Source: Diplocarpon mali
Lineage: Eukaryota > Ascomycota > Leotiomycetes > Helotiales > Drepanopezizaceae
DNA: 64,000 bases
NCBI GenBank assembly: GCA_024741835.1
Contig: JAENRP010000022.1
Span: 1 to 64,000 of the forward strand
Direction: 5' to 3'
The position numbers and the translations under genes were made by a program. Positions 1 through 12,408 of the stretch are shown here, piece by piece; position 1 is the first letter of the stretch; each line of letters opens with the position of its first letter. A model generated the notes under the pieces. That model saw only the letters and a list, made by a program, of their open reading frames with translations. It did no database searches and was not told the DNA's origin.

Positions 1-3000
1 TCGTTATAGATAAATCATTGGCTGTACCCCCTGTATATGAGCCCTGTTAATGGAAACCGGTAGAATTACGCACAGACAGCACTTGTACATTATTTCGGGC
101 ATGTACTAAGTATGTACAAGTAGGGCTCGCTCGGTCGGACTCAGGTACGTACCGCAAAACCTTCATAGAGTCGCACGGCCCACTCACCGTCTAAGCTTTT
201 TGCACTTAATCTTCCAGACAAGCAACATATGAAAGTATAATTAACCTTGTGGACACGCCGGCTGAAGATACGCCAATGTGGTACCGTGGATACTTCGCCA
301 CCGGCCACCCCATGAAAGCCTGCCTAACCTTGCCGACGCATCTGAGACTGTCCTGAGTAGGATGGCTGCCCTGGAGCGCGTTTGGCCTGTAGTGAAGTCT
401 GTAGAGCACTCTTGATCGTTGGTTGCGCCTCCCTACCCCGCCCTCTCGTGGGCGCCTATCGGACGGCCCTATATACGAGTGGCTGTATCTACGTATGCGA
501 GACATAGCCCTCCGTCTGCGCCCATGGTGTTCAAGTTGAGACTTACCAGAGATTGTGTGGTCGAGTTGCCGCACTTGACATACTCAAGCTGCCTACTCGC
601 ACAACAGTATCAACGCGACGTGACCTATATGCACTGGGACGGAATCCTCGCGCCGAGATAGTTCGGAGCAGGCAGTGTCACGTGACCACCGAGCATATAC
701 TTAGTCCATGGCGAAATAATCTGAGGTTTTCTGTCTGTGCGCTATACTAGAACTTTCTTTTGTACAGGGGTTTCGACAGGGGGTATTTGAAGTTTAGGAA
801 TCAATAACAGTTGAGATAATTAGAGATTTGATTAGGGAAATGCCAAATAGATATAGAGCAGTGATTGACGCAAAAGTTGGCTATACAAAATACTAAGGAA
901 TTCAATAAAAGCAGCATTGCCAAGAATCTAGTGTGCACAGACAGGGAACCTCAGATTATTACGCCTTGTACGAAGTATCTGCCACTCGTCGAATGTACAG
1001 CGCGGTTGCGGGGGCATCAGCAGAGCAACCCGAAGGAAGAGGCTAGTAATACTTCGCTCGGCTCTTCCTCGTGCTCCCTCTCGTACCCGGGGATGGCTTT
1101 AATCAGATATCCCCTGGGAGCCTTGGATCCACGGAGTCGGATGGTAAGTTTCCAGAACACGATGAAAGCTTTATCCCTGTCTATATCACTATCGCGCATT
1201 GTGTATACCTTTCTCCCGCCCAGATCAATCCTTCCTGGTATCCGGTATCCTGCTACCAAGATTGCAGTAGGGGGGCCTCGCACGTCAGCGGTCATCAGCC
1301 TCTATCAACAACAGGCGCCTCCCTATCGGTAGATGCCTTGGGGAAGGCGGGAAGGGAAAAGGAGGAAGAGGAGAAGAGGAGGCTGGCAGTAGGGGCGGAG
1401 GCGCGGCCAACGATCATGTAAACAAAGACGACTCGGCCTTGGCTCTAGTGCTTGCTGTCCGTACGTTTCCAACTTGTTCACCTCGCGTTTCCTTGAGAGC
1501 TCTGCGGGCGGGAGACAAGATCGCCTTCACTTGATCTAGAGAGCTTTACCGAGGCTTACATTGCCGAGAGTTGTTCTCGCGAGCTAAACAGCTTTTGTCA
1601 TTTCCAGGATGACCGCAGCCGCCTCTGATTAGACTTCGCCAGGAGTGCTATCGCTGCAACACCCCGACTGTCGGGTCGTGCGACTCGATGGGCTTTTCAC
1701 GGTACTACTCTATCTCACGGATATCGGCACTTGCCCCGGTCCTTGGCGCGATTCTCGCCTTTCGTCTCAAGATTTATGTAAGGGGAACTTCGCGGGAGTT
1801 CAAGAGTCCGCCGCCGGCATCCTTCCCTTGTGTGCATCATGAGGAGCGACTCATCACTCTGGACATGAATCCGACTCGGTTTCTTTTTCGACCGTGCAGT
1901 CTCAGCTACCTCCTCCTACCTGAGCTCTGGACTGCCGCTTGCTTACCCGCGCCAGATCTCAGCCAGGAGAGAATTCATTTCCATAAATATCTGGATTTAC
2001 TTTTCTACAGAACCCATAGCTCGCTTTTGTTTCTAGTATCTAGGATGACGCTACTCTGCACACGAAGCGACTCAAAGACCTACATTAAATGTCCACAATA
2101 CCGGTTTCACATCAGCTGACGGGATCCAGAGGAAAAATATTCCGAGTACTTGAAAATCTCGGCCGGGCCAAACAAGGCCTTAACCGAGTGATCTAGCCAA
2201 GTAGCACCCCCTGAGCGCGATCGACACGCGTTTGGTGCCGTACTCCCATTCGTATTCGCAGGCGATGGATCACGAAGCCGACCGCAGAGCAAGAATTCCG
2301 ACCATTCGGAGGAGCACCCGATGGTTTGGGCCCTTGGGCGCGACGCTCTCTATTCTTCGTAGAGAGAAAGCAGACTCACCCCAGACGGAGAGACGTCACA
2401 TGACAGAGTCGGAACCTCCGGAGCCATCAACTTCAAGTCAACAACTGGAGAGGCCAGCTCGGGACGAGGGGGCTCTCCTACATGTGCATGTAGGCCGTGG
2501 AGGCCTGAGCCCGGACGAGTGTGATGGTCGAGTGAGCAAAAGACTGGAGAACGAGAACACGATACACGTGTCAATGTGTACACGTGATCAGGCATAAGAT
2601 CAGGGTGGTTTGTCACATCAGGTAAGCATTAACCGATGTCAGCTATCTTATTTTTTATCCTATCAATAATAGATCACGCACGATATTCCTTCTACTGAAG
2701 TGCATAGCTTTTAGCTTGTATAATGTAGAATGCTCTCTGCAAGTATATTCCATATCATAGAGCATAATTGGCAAGCATTTTCGATCCACCGTCTACCCAG
2801 TATAGTAGGGGTCATCAAACAGTACTCAAATACAAGAGATATGAGAGGAATTCCAAAGGATGCCGGGAGGTACTGAGTTGCGACTGAAGCTGATGAAAGC
2901 TCTTCCAAGTATTGTTAAAATTGTTTTCAACTGTTTGCAAACAAATCCCATTGTGAACGCGTTTTCAATATTCTCAGAAGATACTAATCTTCTATACAAA

Positions 3001-4946
3001 GCTATAAAGCCCGTGCTGCTGGGCGCTGACGATACTTGCCCGCTATACCTCTCTCTGTCAGGTTGTGCTAATCTCAGCGTGCGACTTAGCAAATGAGAAC
3101 CTCGATATATCAATACCCCAAGTAGAGTCGTATGCCAAACAGTCGTTGCTCAATCTGCAAGCGAACACTCCCTTGGTCGAGGACCAGCCTCTACTGCTGC
3201 TCATCCTGCTCGACGGGGAAATCCGCAGGAGCGACCTTCAATCCCTCACTCCAAGTCCAGTCTTGTCAGAAGATGCCGGTTCCCCGCGCAATCGTTTTTC
3301 GGGCGCCGTCATGTTGGATTTGTGCCCTCCATGAAGAACAAAGAAGTAGCGGTGGTGTATGGTCCTGGATGGTGATCCTGGAGGTGGTCTTGGAGGCTTG
3401 TATTACACAGGGGTGTAAATTAGAGGAATCACACCCGAATATATCAACTCCATTCATCACCGTCGGTAAACCCAGAGTTGCTGAGCTGGAACTCCGTCTT
3501 TTTCGACTCTGGGATGCCACTAATCCACTAGGTTCATCAGCGAGTTGAGAACGGTGAGTGGCCAAAGCCATACCTTGAGACAAAGTTGAAATAAACATTG
3601 GAATTGTATACATCCTACATGACACATCTCCGATTACTTCGGATCTATTGATTTGGCGTGTGGATTAGTCAAGGCTAAAGGTGAGACACGCAGTGCTCTC
3701 CAGGCCCGGGCAACGAAAATTCAGCGCTGGACGCTCCTCAGTATCTGAGCGCTTCAAAGTTCTGCCTTGAGATACTGCTCTCTTCCCGCTCTCTTGCTGT
3801 GAAACGGAGCCACGAAGCACTTGAGCTGGGAGTCATCGAGGAATTTCGCAAATGATATCTGGGTCTTTCATGCTGCGATTGATGAGAATTATCACGCTCG
3901 AATACTGTCGAAGCTACCCATACTAATCTGAAGGCCTCAAATTTATACTGGCTCCTTGCTCATGGGAACTTGGTCTGCATGAATTGCGAGGCTAGCACAG
4001 TTTTATGCTGCCGAGACGGGAATGAAACCACATGAAGCAGAAAAGCAATCTTTCAAACGGAGAAATTGTTCCTGCGTCGAGTTTGTTCCCAAGCTCTTAC
4101 AGCGTGAGAGTCAGCTGCTAGAAGTTCTCCAGCTCGATGTGTGATGTCGTTGCCTGTAGCAACGATTAAGCCAAGTCACGTGCCAGTGACATCTGTATCG
4201 GTTGGGAGAGGACGCTGCAATGAAGAACAATGGAGTATTCATGATGTCACCAGAAACGTGCTGAAGATGAAGATGAAAACGCAGGACTGAGAAGATTTTG
4301 AATGCGGAAACCGTGGAACTTGTTAGCCGATTTTGAGCCTCCAGGCCCAACATGAAATTCTGTCATAAGGGCGCAATAGAAAAGAATAACTACAGGAAAG
4401 GCAGTGAATTCATACACATGTGAAAAGCGGCAACAATGCCCTTGATCTATTGTGACTGATTAAAAATGAGTTCATGGAAGAAAGACTGCCCCATATGGTG
4501 TCTCCAGGTATCTCTTTGCCGGCTTCTACTCATCCTTAACTCGTTGGACATAAGTCTTAGAATGACTTCCAAATCCTGATCAGGATGAGGACATTGATCA
4601 ACAATAAAAATTGCAAGAAATCGTATGGAGTGAAAAATTTATGTCGTCGTCTATGAGGTAAGCCACGTTAGTGGCAGGTGGCCTTGGCACCACCTCAGGT
4701 TGCCGACGCATAACCTTGAATGTTGAAGTAAATAAGGGACTCTCTTGAAAAGTATCATCGAACGCCTCCACCATCCTTGTCACGGGTACTGACGTCCCAG
4801 ATCTCCATCCGAAAACCCTCCTGAGGTCAACATCAACAGGGTGAGCCAGCTGCCATATCTCGGTCGTAGGGCGATTGCTGTGACTAGCCGCACTACAGGC
4901 GCTTGAGCTTGGTTTCTTCCTACCACTACCTGTTCGACTCGACGAG
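1..4946. other. gene-poor stretch upstream of DNM1
   Basis: About 4.9 kb without a coding region I can support. Open frames here are short (at most about 155 codons), on both strands, start at arbitrary codons and show no recognisable motif. The longest candidates, around 865-1332, 1688-2119 and 3132-3625, read as low-quality peptides without a domain signature. The last several hundred bases must contain the DNM1 promoter and 5' UTR. No rRNA, tRNA or LTR-type repeat was recognised. Confidence 0.6.
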
Positions 4947-7537
4947 ATGGCAGCTTTGGGCGAAGACTTGTTAGGGATAGTCAATAAGCTGCAGGATCTT
5001 GTTTTTAACACTATCGGCAACGATAGCTTGGATCTGCCGCAGATCGTAAGGATACCCCCAATATAGATCGGTCTCGACGGTAACTAAGGAATCTCCCAGG
5101 TCGTCGTTGGCTCGCAATCCTCTGGAAAGTCCTCAGTGCTCGAGAATATTGTCGGCAGAGACTTCCTTCCTCGAGGAAGTGGGATCGTCACCCGAAGACC
5201 GCTCATTCTCCAGCTCATTAACATCCCTACGGACGAAGAAGATGCCCCCGAAGAACACAGTGCTGCGGCAGTAGCAACGCAACCAGAATGGGCAGAGTTC
5301 CACCATATACCGAATCGAAGGTTCACGGAATTCCAAGATGTCAAGCGAGAGATAGAGAACGAGACCTCGCGGATTGCAGGAAATAACAAGGGCATAAATC
5401 GATCCCCAATAAACCTCAAGATCTACTCGCCTCATGTTCTCAGTCTTACTTTGGTGGATCTGCCTGGCTTGACAAAGGTATTTTTGAATACACGTGGATA
5501 CACTGGACAGATATTGACTACCGTTTCTAGGTGCCGATTGGTGACCAGCCTACAGACATCGAGAAGCAGACCCGAAACCTCATATCCGAATATATTGCCA
5601 AGCCCAATAGTATTATTCTGGCTGTATCTCCTGCGAATGTTGATATTGTGAACTCGGAGGCTCTGAAGCTAGCACGCCATGTCGATCCCCTGGGACGGAG
5701 GACGATTGGGGTCCTTACGAAGGTTGACCTAATGGACCATGGAACAAACGCTCTTGATATACTCTCCGGAAGAGTGTATCCGTTGAAACTTGGCTTTATC
5801 GGCGTTGTGAACCGCTCGCAACAGGATATTCAAGGGAACAAGTCTCTCGCAGAGGCGCTAAAATCAGAATCGGACTTTTTCAAACACCACCCCGCGTACC
5901 GGAATATGTCAAATCGATGTGGCACACAGTTCTTGGCGAAGAGCTTAAACACAACACTGATGGCACATATTCGAGAACGCCTACCAGATATTAAGGCACG
6001 ACTGAATACTTTGATGGGCCAAACTCAGCAGGAGCTTGCAAGCTACGGCGACATGCACTTCAGCGGCAAGGAGCATAGAGGTTCTCTGGTGCTCCAACTG
6101 ATGACGCGGTTCGCATCCTCCTTCATCTCTTCAATCGATGGTACCTCGACGGAAATCTCGACTAAGGAGCTCTGTGGTGGTGCCAGGATATACTACATTT
6201 TTAACTCGGTATTCGGCAACTCGCTGGAAACCATCGACCCTACGACAAATCTTTCCGCCCTGGACATTCGAACAGCAATTCGAAATTCGACCGGACCCAG
6301 GCCCAGCCTGTTCGTTCCTGAGCTGGCATTTGATCTCTTGGTCAAGCCGCAAATCAAGCTGTTGGAAGTGCCGAGTCAACGATGCGTTGAGCTTGTCTAC
6401 GAGGAACTCATCAAGATTTGTCATACTTGCGGCTCGACAGAGCTCACTAGATTCCCTCGGCTACAAGCCAAACTCATCGAGGTCGTTTCAGATCTTCTCC
6501 GTGAACGATTGGGGCCTTCCTCATCGTACGTTGAATCTTTAATTTCGATACAACGGGCGTACATCAATACTAACCATCCTAATTTTCTTGGTGCCGCGGC
6601 CGCTATGAGCAATGTTGTGACCAATAAGCAAGAGAGGGAGCGGAAAAGACTCATTCAGGAGGAGCGAGAGAGGCGCGAAAGGAGACGTCAGAAGGAGCTT
6701 GGAGCGAACGGTGCTGATTCCCCTGAAGATCAAGAAGAAACCGAGGAAAAAAATGAAAATCCACTTCAAAGAAAGGCTTTGCACAAGGGTGCACGAAGTT
6801 TGTCACCAGTGGTTAGGGAAAACGGATCAGGGGGTATTGCCGCTACGATGAATGGCACGAGATCGGGCTCGCCACCCAGATTCAACGGACAGGCTGCCGG
6901 CGGTGCTCGGGATTCGTTTTTAAACTATTTCTTCGGTAAAGACGGTGGCCTGCCAGCTGGTGGAGCAAGTGCTGGACAAGGGCCCTCGTCAGTCCAGAAC
7001 CCAAATCTTGGTCGCCATGTCAGCCAAAGCGCGGAGCCGAGCTTTAGTCAAAGCATCCGCAGGCAAGAAGAGCGCCAAGTGCATAGGACTCCGGCTCAGC
7101 AACTGCGAGAAGATGACTACGAGTTGGGCAGATCACAAAGGGATTACGATTACAATTCTCCATTTGTAGGATCACAGAACTTAGCCCTCTCTTATATGGA
7201 GAACGCTAACGGTGTCATCCAGGGAAACAACAACGAGCCAGCGCTGACGGATCGTGAGGCCATGGAAACGGAGCTTATTCGAGCGTTGATTTCGTCTTAC
7301 TTTAATATTGTCCGAGAGTCGATAGCAGACCAGGTTCCCAAAGCAGTCATGCATCTCTTGGTGAACCACTCGAAAGATGTTGTACAAAACCGGCTGGTCA
7401 GCGAGCTTTACAGAGAGGACCTCTTCGAAGAGCTATTGTATGAGGATGATGCGGTCAAAAAAGAACGTGAGAAGTGCGAAAAGCTGCTCAAGACCTACAG
7501 AGAGGCGGCCAAGATCGTTGGCGAGGTTGGGATATAG
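4947..7537 (+). CDS. DNM1: Dynamin-related GTPase Dnm1 (mitochondrial/peroxisomal fission)
   Basis: Exons 4947-5045, 5100-5477 and 5531-7537 give 827 residues. Both introns (54 and 53 nt) are GT..AG, the first with a CTAAG branch site, and frames join exactly. The GTPase domain shows the P-loop GSQSSGKS (about 37-44), the switch-I Thr in IVTRRP (about 64), DLPG (153-156) and TKVD (222-225). The stalk carries [17 protein letters not shown], which resembles Dnm1/Drp1 more than Vps1. A charged, low-complexity variable insert ([20 protein letters not shown] and following) precedes the C-terminal GTPase effector domain. Members of this family assemble on mitochondria and peroxisomes and drive scission by GTP hydrolysis. 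The start ATG is the first in frame just before the conserved [14 protein letters not shown] segment. The TKVD motif has Val where Leu is usual. Confidence 0.95.
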
Positions 7538-8925
7538 GACTAAGGCTTGTTCTGATTGGGCCCAGGGATGCGTGCATTGCGGTACGACAAGGACGATGGC
7601 AACGAATTGTAAAATACTGTACTTGTGTTTAGCTAATTTTTCGCGCCTAGTAGCTGCACGTTCCCATCTCTGCTACCACGTTCTTAGACGCAAGCAGATC
7701 CTGTCAATGTGGACAGAGATTAGTGTGTCTTAGCTTCTTATTAAGACCAGAACGCAGGTGAAGTGGTTAGGCTCGTACATCGCTAATGCTCTTAGTCGCA
7801 AGATACTTTGCAGATGCCAACGCCGGCCCAAGTTCCTACGGATCACGATACCGGTTCGACCTCATGTCCTGATAAGGAGAATTCCTCAAGGGAGATGAGT
7901 TCTGGGCCTGTCGAGAAACGGACTGAATGTCTTGGTTGCTGTAGATGTGAAGGCTGAAGTGCATACCTCTAAGAAGCTTTGCCACGTTGAGAGTTCGAAC
8001 GCCTTCAAGGAGGTCTCAAATTCTTCCTCGGGCTTAAGCATAAAAACCTATTACCACGATTCTTATTCGCCATGCACCCCAATACTTACGAGCCCGGAAC
8101 GATCAGAACGCCGTTTCTCTCCCAAGCTTCAGCCATCGTCATCTTCCCAATTGTTGTCCCGGCTTCCCAGGGTCTGTGTAACCAGTCTACGGTTTGGATT
8201 ACATTTTATGAAGACCCCGATTGCTCATCTCTTCAGCTCAAGCAGCCTCCGAGATTGGACGTGTTTACAGCTCGCGATACCACCTGACCCAAACTTGAGA
8301 TATCAACCAATGTACTCCGTCGCATCGTGTCGTATACTTCAACGACTACCATCTCCAGCTCCACGCATCAACTTAACTGCCACCCAGCGTGAAGCTCGAG
8401 AAACTTGATCCTTCCGGGCGGACGTCAGTTTTATATCGCGTTTTCCCCGTTGAAGCGGATAATTTGAGGCGAGGCTGAGCCTGAGTTTGATAATGCGAGG
8501 GCGGACCTGGAGGCACTGGAGTCGGAACTGCACATGTTGACGCACCATGCGGTCCCGCTGGGCGCTTATTTCAGTAAGCATGGATAATTTGCGCACTCGA
8601 GGAGTTATAATCAGACCGACTCGGAGAGTTCCAGTGGGTTCCATGGGACTCCATGATCTGCATTATGAGGCACTGGGTTGAGAGACCGAGTAGAGAAATG
8701 GGAGGGTTTGTCATCCTTGTAAGAAGTTAGGTATGTTGGAGAAGTCTGTGTCGAGCCCGTGATGTCAGAACTTGGAGTGTTGATCCGGTGTGTTGTCCTC
8801 GCTTGGGAACCTAGGACCCAAGAGCTTGTACACACCAGAAACACCAATGCATTACACAGCCTATAATCAGACAGAACTTCCACAAGGCTGTCTTCTTGGG
8901 TTTCCTCGGAAGCTGCAAAAGTCTG
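7538..8925. other. intergenic, no supported gene
   Basis: DNM1 3' flank. Open frames near 7932-8408 and 8339-8644 overlap one another on opposite strands and show no family signature, so I treat them as chance. Confidence 0.5.
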
Positions 8926-9510
8926 GCCTTTTGAGCTTTACGCAGAATTAGCATATGTTGGCATTATAGCCATCAACAATGATCACATTGGCGAGTACTC
9001 GACCGGTCACGAACTGCGATAACTCTGCGTATATTTCATCTGGAGCGACTTGACATGGCTTTATCGATAAGCAGCTTCGAGACAGAAGACATGGTGCAGC
9101 GGTTATCTATGGTCGCCAATATGGTCTGTTTGTATTCGTGTATGTCCTGCTCTTTATCGGATGTCGAGTGCACCTCTAACCGAGCTTACAAGCTTACGAC
9201 GAACATGATCGAGGGCCTACATGAGATAGACACCATGCTCGCCAGCTTCCACCTCGCCTCCCGCTTCTCCACGGCTTAGTACCTGCTGCTCCCTGCGGCC
9301 GTGCATACAGTCCGAGAACTGATGATTACGCAAGCCGTCTCGTTCATAACCACTGTCCCGGGCTTCCTCTGGAGCGCCAGTATTCACGTCGAGATGCCGC
9401 AACGCCTCGCCCCAGCCTGGGTCGCAATCGGCATCGACCTCAAGGTAGGAGTGCTGGCCATCGCAGTAACCCGAGGTGGCAAGTACGTGTTCAAGACGCG
9501 GCGAAAGTGA
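8926..9510 (+). pseudogene. Low-temperature-requirement A (LtrA)-like membrane protein, degraded fragment
   Basis: Three adjoining stretches look like consecutive pieces of an LtrA-family (PF06772-type) membrane protein. About 8926-9020 reads ELYAELAYVGIIAINNDHIG, then a stop. About 9055-9276 reads SSFETEDMVQRL in another frame, so a frameshift lies near 9050, and ends at TAG 9277-9279. About 9280-9510, in the same frame as the second piece, reads ITTVPGFLWSASIHVEMP then RLAPAWVAIGIDL. The N-terminal half of a usual LtrA protein is absent. LtrA proteins are multipass membrane proteins of poorly known function. The match is from recall of family motifs, not a search. With a frameshift, internal stops and a missing N-terminus it is most likely a relic. 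Confidence 0.55.
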
Positions 9511-10199
9511 CGCGATCGAATTTTTTGAAATCTTCTCTGCGGTCAGTACCGAGCGTAAGCCTGAACGCAGAAGCGCATTTCTGGCGCTGGGTTTTGGGCA
9601 CTCGGTTGCGACGGTTGTGTACCAGAATACTGCAAATTTCTGGAGGAATGTGTTTTTTTCTTTTCTTTTTTGACAAGGCGGCGTTAGGCTTACAGCAGGT
9701 GATTGAACCGCAGTTAGGTTTCAATAGCTCGAATCTCAGTGGAGTAATTTGCTGTGAATTGAGTGGGAGAATCTATGGATACCTAGGTATCCTTCTGAGA
9801 TTACCCTGGCAAATATATTCAACCTGCATAATGATCCAAATCGGCTTGGGGAAGGCTCGCTATCATGCGCTGCGTTCCGAATTCCCCTAGCCGAGGTAGA
9901 CTTCTGATGTCGTTGCAGTTGAACATCCGCCAATTCCTAAAGAGTTCATCTAGCACCAGTGCTCTGTGGGGCATGAAGTGCTTGTTGATAGTAACTCCTG
10001 GTTGCCCAAAGCACTGTATTTCCCGTCTTTTAGGAACAACATTTTCTCAATATTTCCACAACAGTAGCTCCTGCAAAGACCTCGTGCTCAAGAACACCCG
10101 CCTGTTCCATTGGATCTCCAGTGCCGCCGTGGGGCTCATCATGACCTTTGCAGCTTTGCCAATCCCTCGAACAACTTTCGACAACCTGTGTGGCTTCAT
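9511..10199. other. intergenic, nothing recognised
   Basis: Between the LtrA relic and the 3' end of the minus-strand gene at 10200. Only short overlapping open frames without motif are visible. Confidence 0.5.
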
Positions 10200-11126
10200 T
10201 CAGCGCTGTCCCAGGTGACCCAGAATAGCATATAGTCTCCTGGTCGATTTCGAATTCACCCTTTCCTCATTAGAAACTTCTCCATTCAGCTCTTCAGCCT
10301 CTGCTCTCGCCTCCTTGATCAGTGGTAGTAGTCCGCCCCAGACCTCATCCGCATATCTATTCAAAACTCCGTCCCACTCCTCCAGATACTTCTCTCTCGC
10401 TCCCTCTTGGCCTTGAAAGTCTGGCAGGAGATTCAGGGAGTTATCGGCCGAGACACCGCGGTGAGATTCCGGAGGAGGCAAGATGTCTTTTGTTATTTCC
10501 CGTATTTGAGAGATCTGAGCAAGTGTTAGACCCCAGTCGTAGTTATCATCTTCAATCTGCGGCGGTGTTTCCATTTGAGAGTCTAGTGCCGAAGAGCCGG
10601 ACAATATTGCCATGACATCTTCGCCGTCTCGATCCTCTTGCTCCGCTATAGTCTTACTTGAAGGTTCAGACAGCAGAGCTTGAGATTGTTGCCATGCCAT
10701 GTCGAAATGGTTCATAGGCTCGGAAGCTGGATTACTGCCAAAGCTTTGGGAAGGAACGAATGAGTCGATGCCGCCTAAGAAATTCGAGAATTCTGTTTCT
10801 GAGAGTCGGGCATGCAATTCGCCATGTCCAGTTCTGAAGCCCGAGGGGCTGCTCGCTTGCATACTTGGCTGCTGTGGTGTATAAGTTGATTTAGAGCTTT
10901 CAGTCCAGGCTGTGCCACTTCCTCCAATACTTGAGACAAACTGTCCTTTATCTGAGTTGGAAATGGCAGCGCTTTGAGCACTCAACTCGTTGATTTTGGG
11001 AACCGCGAAGGCATTTCGTGTAAGTCCAGAAGCCGAGGCTGCTACACGGGACAGGAAGGCTGGGGATTCTCTGTCGGTGTCATCTGTTTCGCTTCTGGCT
11101 CGACCTTTGCCTTTGGGCGAAGACAT
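10200..11126 (-). CDS. Hypothetical protein, 308 residues
   Basis: A single-exon frame starting at ATG 11124-11126 (MSSPKGKGRARSE); the frame extends 24 nt further upstream but without an ATG. I do not recognise a family. The N-terminal two thirds are Ser/Gln/Gly-rich and probably disordered. A central acidic segment (EQEDRDGEDVMAILSG) follows, then a more ordered, Trp-bearing helical C-terminus (EEWDGVLNRYADEVWGGLLP). There is no signal peptide or membrane segment. Codon use and length of the frame argue for a real gene. It is separated by 1.28 kb from the next gene. Function is unknown; a nuclear or scaffold role would be a guess. Confidence 0.7.
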   Translation of the reverse strand: MSSPKGKGRARSETDDTDRESPAFLSRVAASASGLTRNAFAVPKINELSAQSAAISNSDKGQFVSSIGGSGTAWTESSKSTYTPQQPSMQASSPSGFRTGHGELHARLSETEFSNFLGGIDSFVPSQSFGSNPASEPMNHFDMAWQQSQALLSEPSSKTIAEQEDRDGEDVMAILSGSSALDSQMETPPQIEDDNYDWGLTLAQISQIREITKDILPPPESHRGVSADNSLNLLPDFQGQEGAREKYLEEWDGVLNRYADEVWGGLLPLIKEARAEAEELNGEVSNEERVNSKSTRRLYAILGHLGQR

Positions 11127-12408
11127 GATGTGGTATAAGGTGGTGTACAAGATGGAAGCATCGTCTTGTATATAGATATTAGGTTACCGAAAAGGTAGAG
11201 ATGATGACCGAAGAACATGTGAGGCGGGGCAATTACACGTGATAGCGAGAGGATGGGGAGACAACAACGACAACGTCAAAATGTAACTGCGTGAAATTTA
11301 GCGGAGCGTGTTACGAGTGATCAAGTGTCTAAGCTGATGCCAATGAGGAGTCTTAAACAGCTACGCGTCCTGAGATCCTTGAAAACCCCAGCATAAACAG
11401 AGATGAGAATGTGACTCAACAAATTTATTCAGTCGAGGAGGCCTTCGTTCGAAAGATCTTGTCCAAAACAGTCGAATGCCCGAATAAGGAGAGATCTGGG
11501 GCATATCGCCACTGCTATTACCAGGTACTGCTGGCCGCCATGAGGCATAATTTTCTCAAAAGGATTCCGAGTCCTGTGGCTCTCCCGGAGCAATTGACTC
11601 GCAAGACGAAGGCAGAGAGAGTCGCCTAGCTAAGAGAAGGCATAGGCAAACAAAGTAGACGGCCGTGCCCGCATGAAGTAGAGATACAGCCAGTTTATCG
11701 TGAAACCCGAATAGCTGCCACACAATATCGTCGTCTATAGAGGAGTCGAGCTGGATAGGACTGGGCTCATTTGTATCGAGAGATCGAGAACTGCTAAAAA
11801 TTGGCGGATCGACCTGGATAGCCGATGCGTGCGGATTTTACACTACCTGAAGGTATATCGTGTTTGCCCTGACAGATCATCTCATACCAAAATTAAATCT
11901 CTGCCGCTCTGATGCGGATGCAAACCGTAGCTCTTGTGTGGGTGAAGTATGGGAAGGGTGGTAAGGAGGTCGTCCACAACCAAAACCAACAAACAGCCTT
12001 TGTCATCAATGAGGCAGCTGAGGTCTCGTCACTCACCTGCCAAGCAACAACCTCCAGAGCCCCACGACAACTCGAGCATCCTCAGACCTGACGTCTAAAA
12101 ACGAAATTCCTCATCACGCCCGAAACCACCGTATTCTCGACCATTTGTCTCCTCCGCAGCATCAACCCATCTGCCAAACTTTCCGAACCTCGCACCTCCA
12201 TCGACCTACGCGCACACTGTTCCTTCCTCCGAGATCTCTTGCGCACTACTAGTGACCCTGGCCTGTCCAGATTCACACTCAGCCTCTCGACCGGAGCTCT
12301 CCAAGATCTCCACGCGTTTGATCACACACACAGTCTTTTTTGCCGCCGTCATATTTTCTTCCACAGACTTGTTGGCGGGAGCACTTCTCGTCCCACGGCT
12401 CGTAAAAG
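11127..12408. other. intergenic between divergent genes
   Basis: Shared 5' region of the minus-strand hypothetical gene and the plus-strand PP2A B subunit gene. Short open frames at 11411-11629 and 12082-12276 carry no motif. Pyrimidine-rich stretches before 12409 look like a 5' UTR. Confidence 0.5.

Noticed and set aside
2478..2495. Palindrome CTACATG-TG-CATGTAG
   Set aside because: A perfect 7-bp inverted repeat, but isolated, with no partner element or gene context; expected a few times by chance in a window this size.
3065..3625. Possible gene on either strand near 3.1-3.6 kb
   Set aside because: Overlapping frames on both strands include a Cys-rich start, but no domain pattern is recognisable and stops break every extension.
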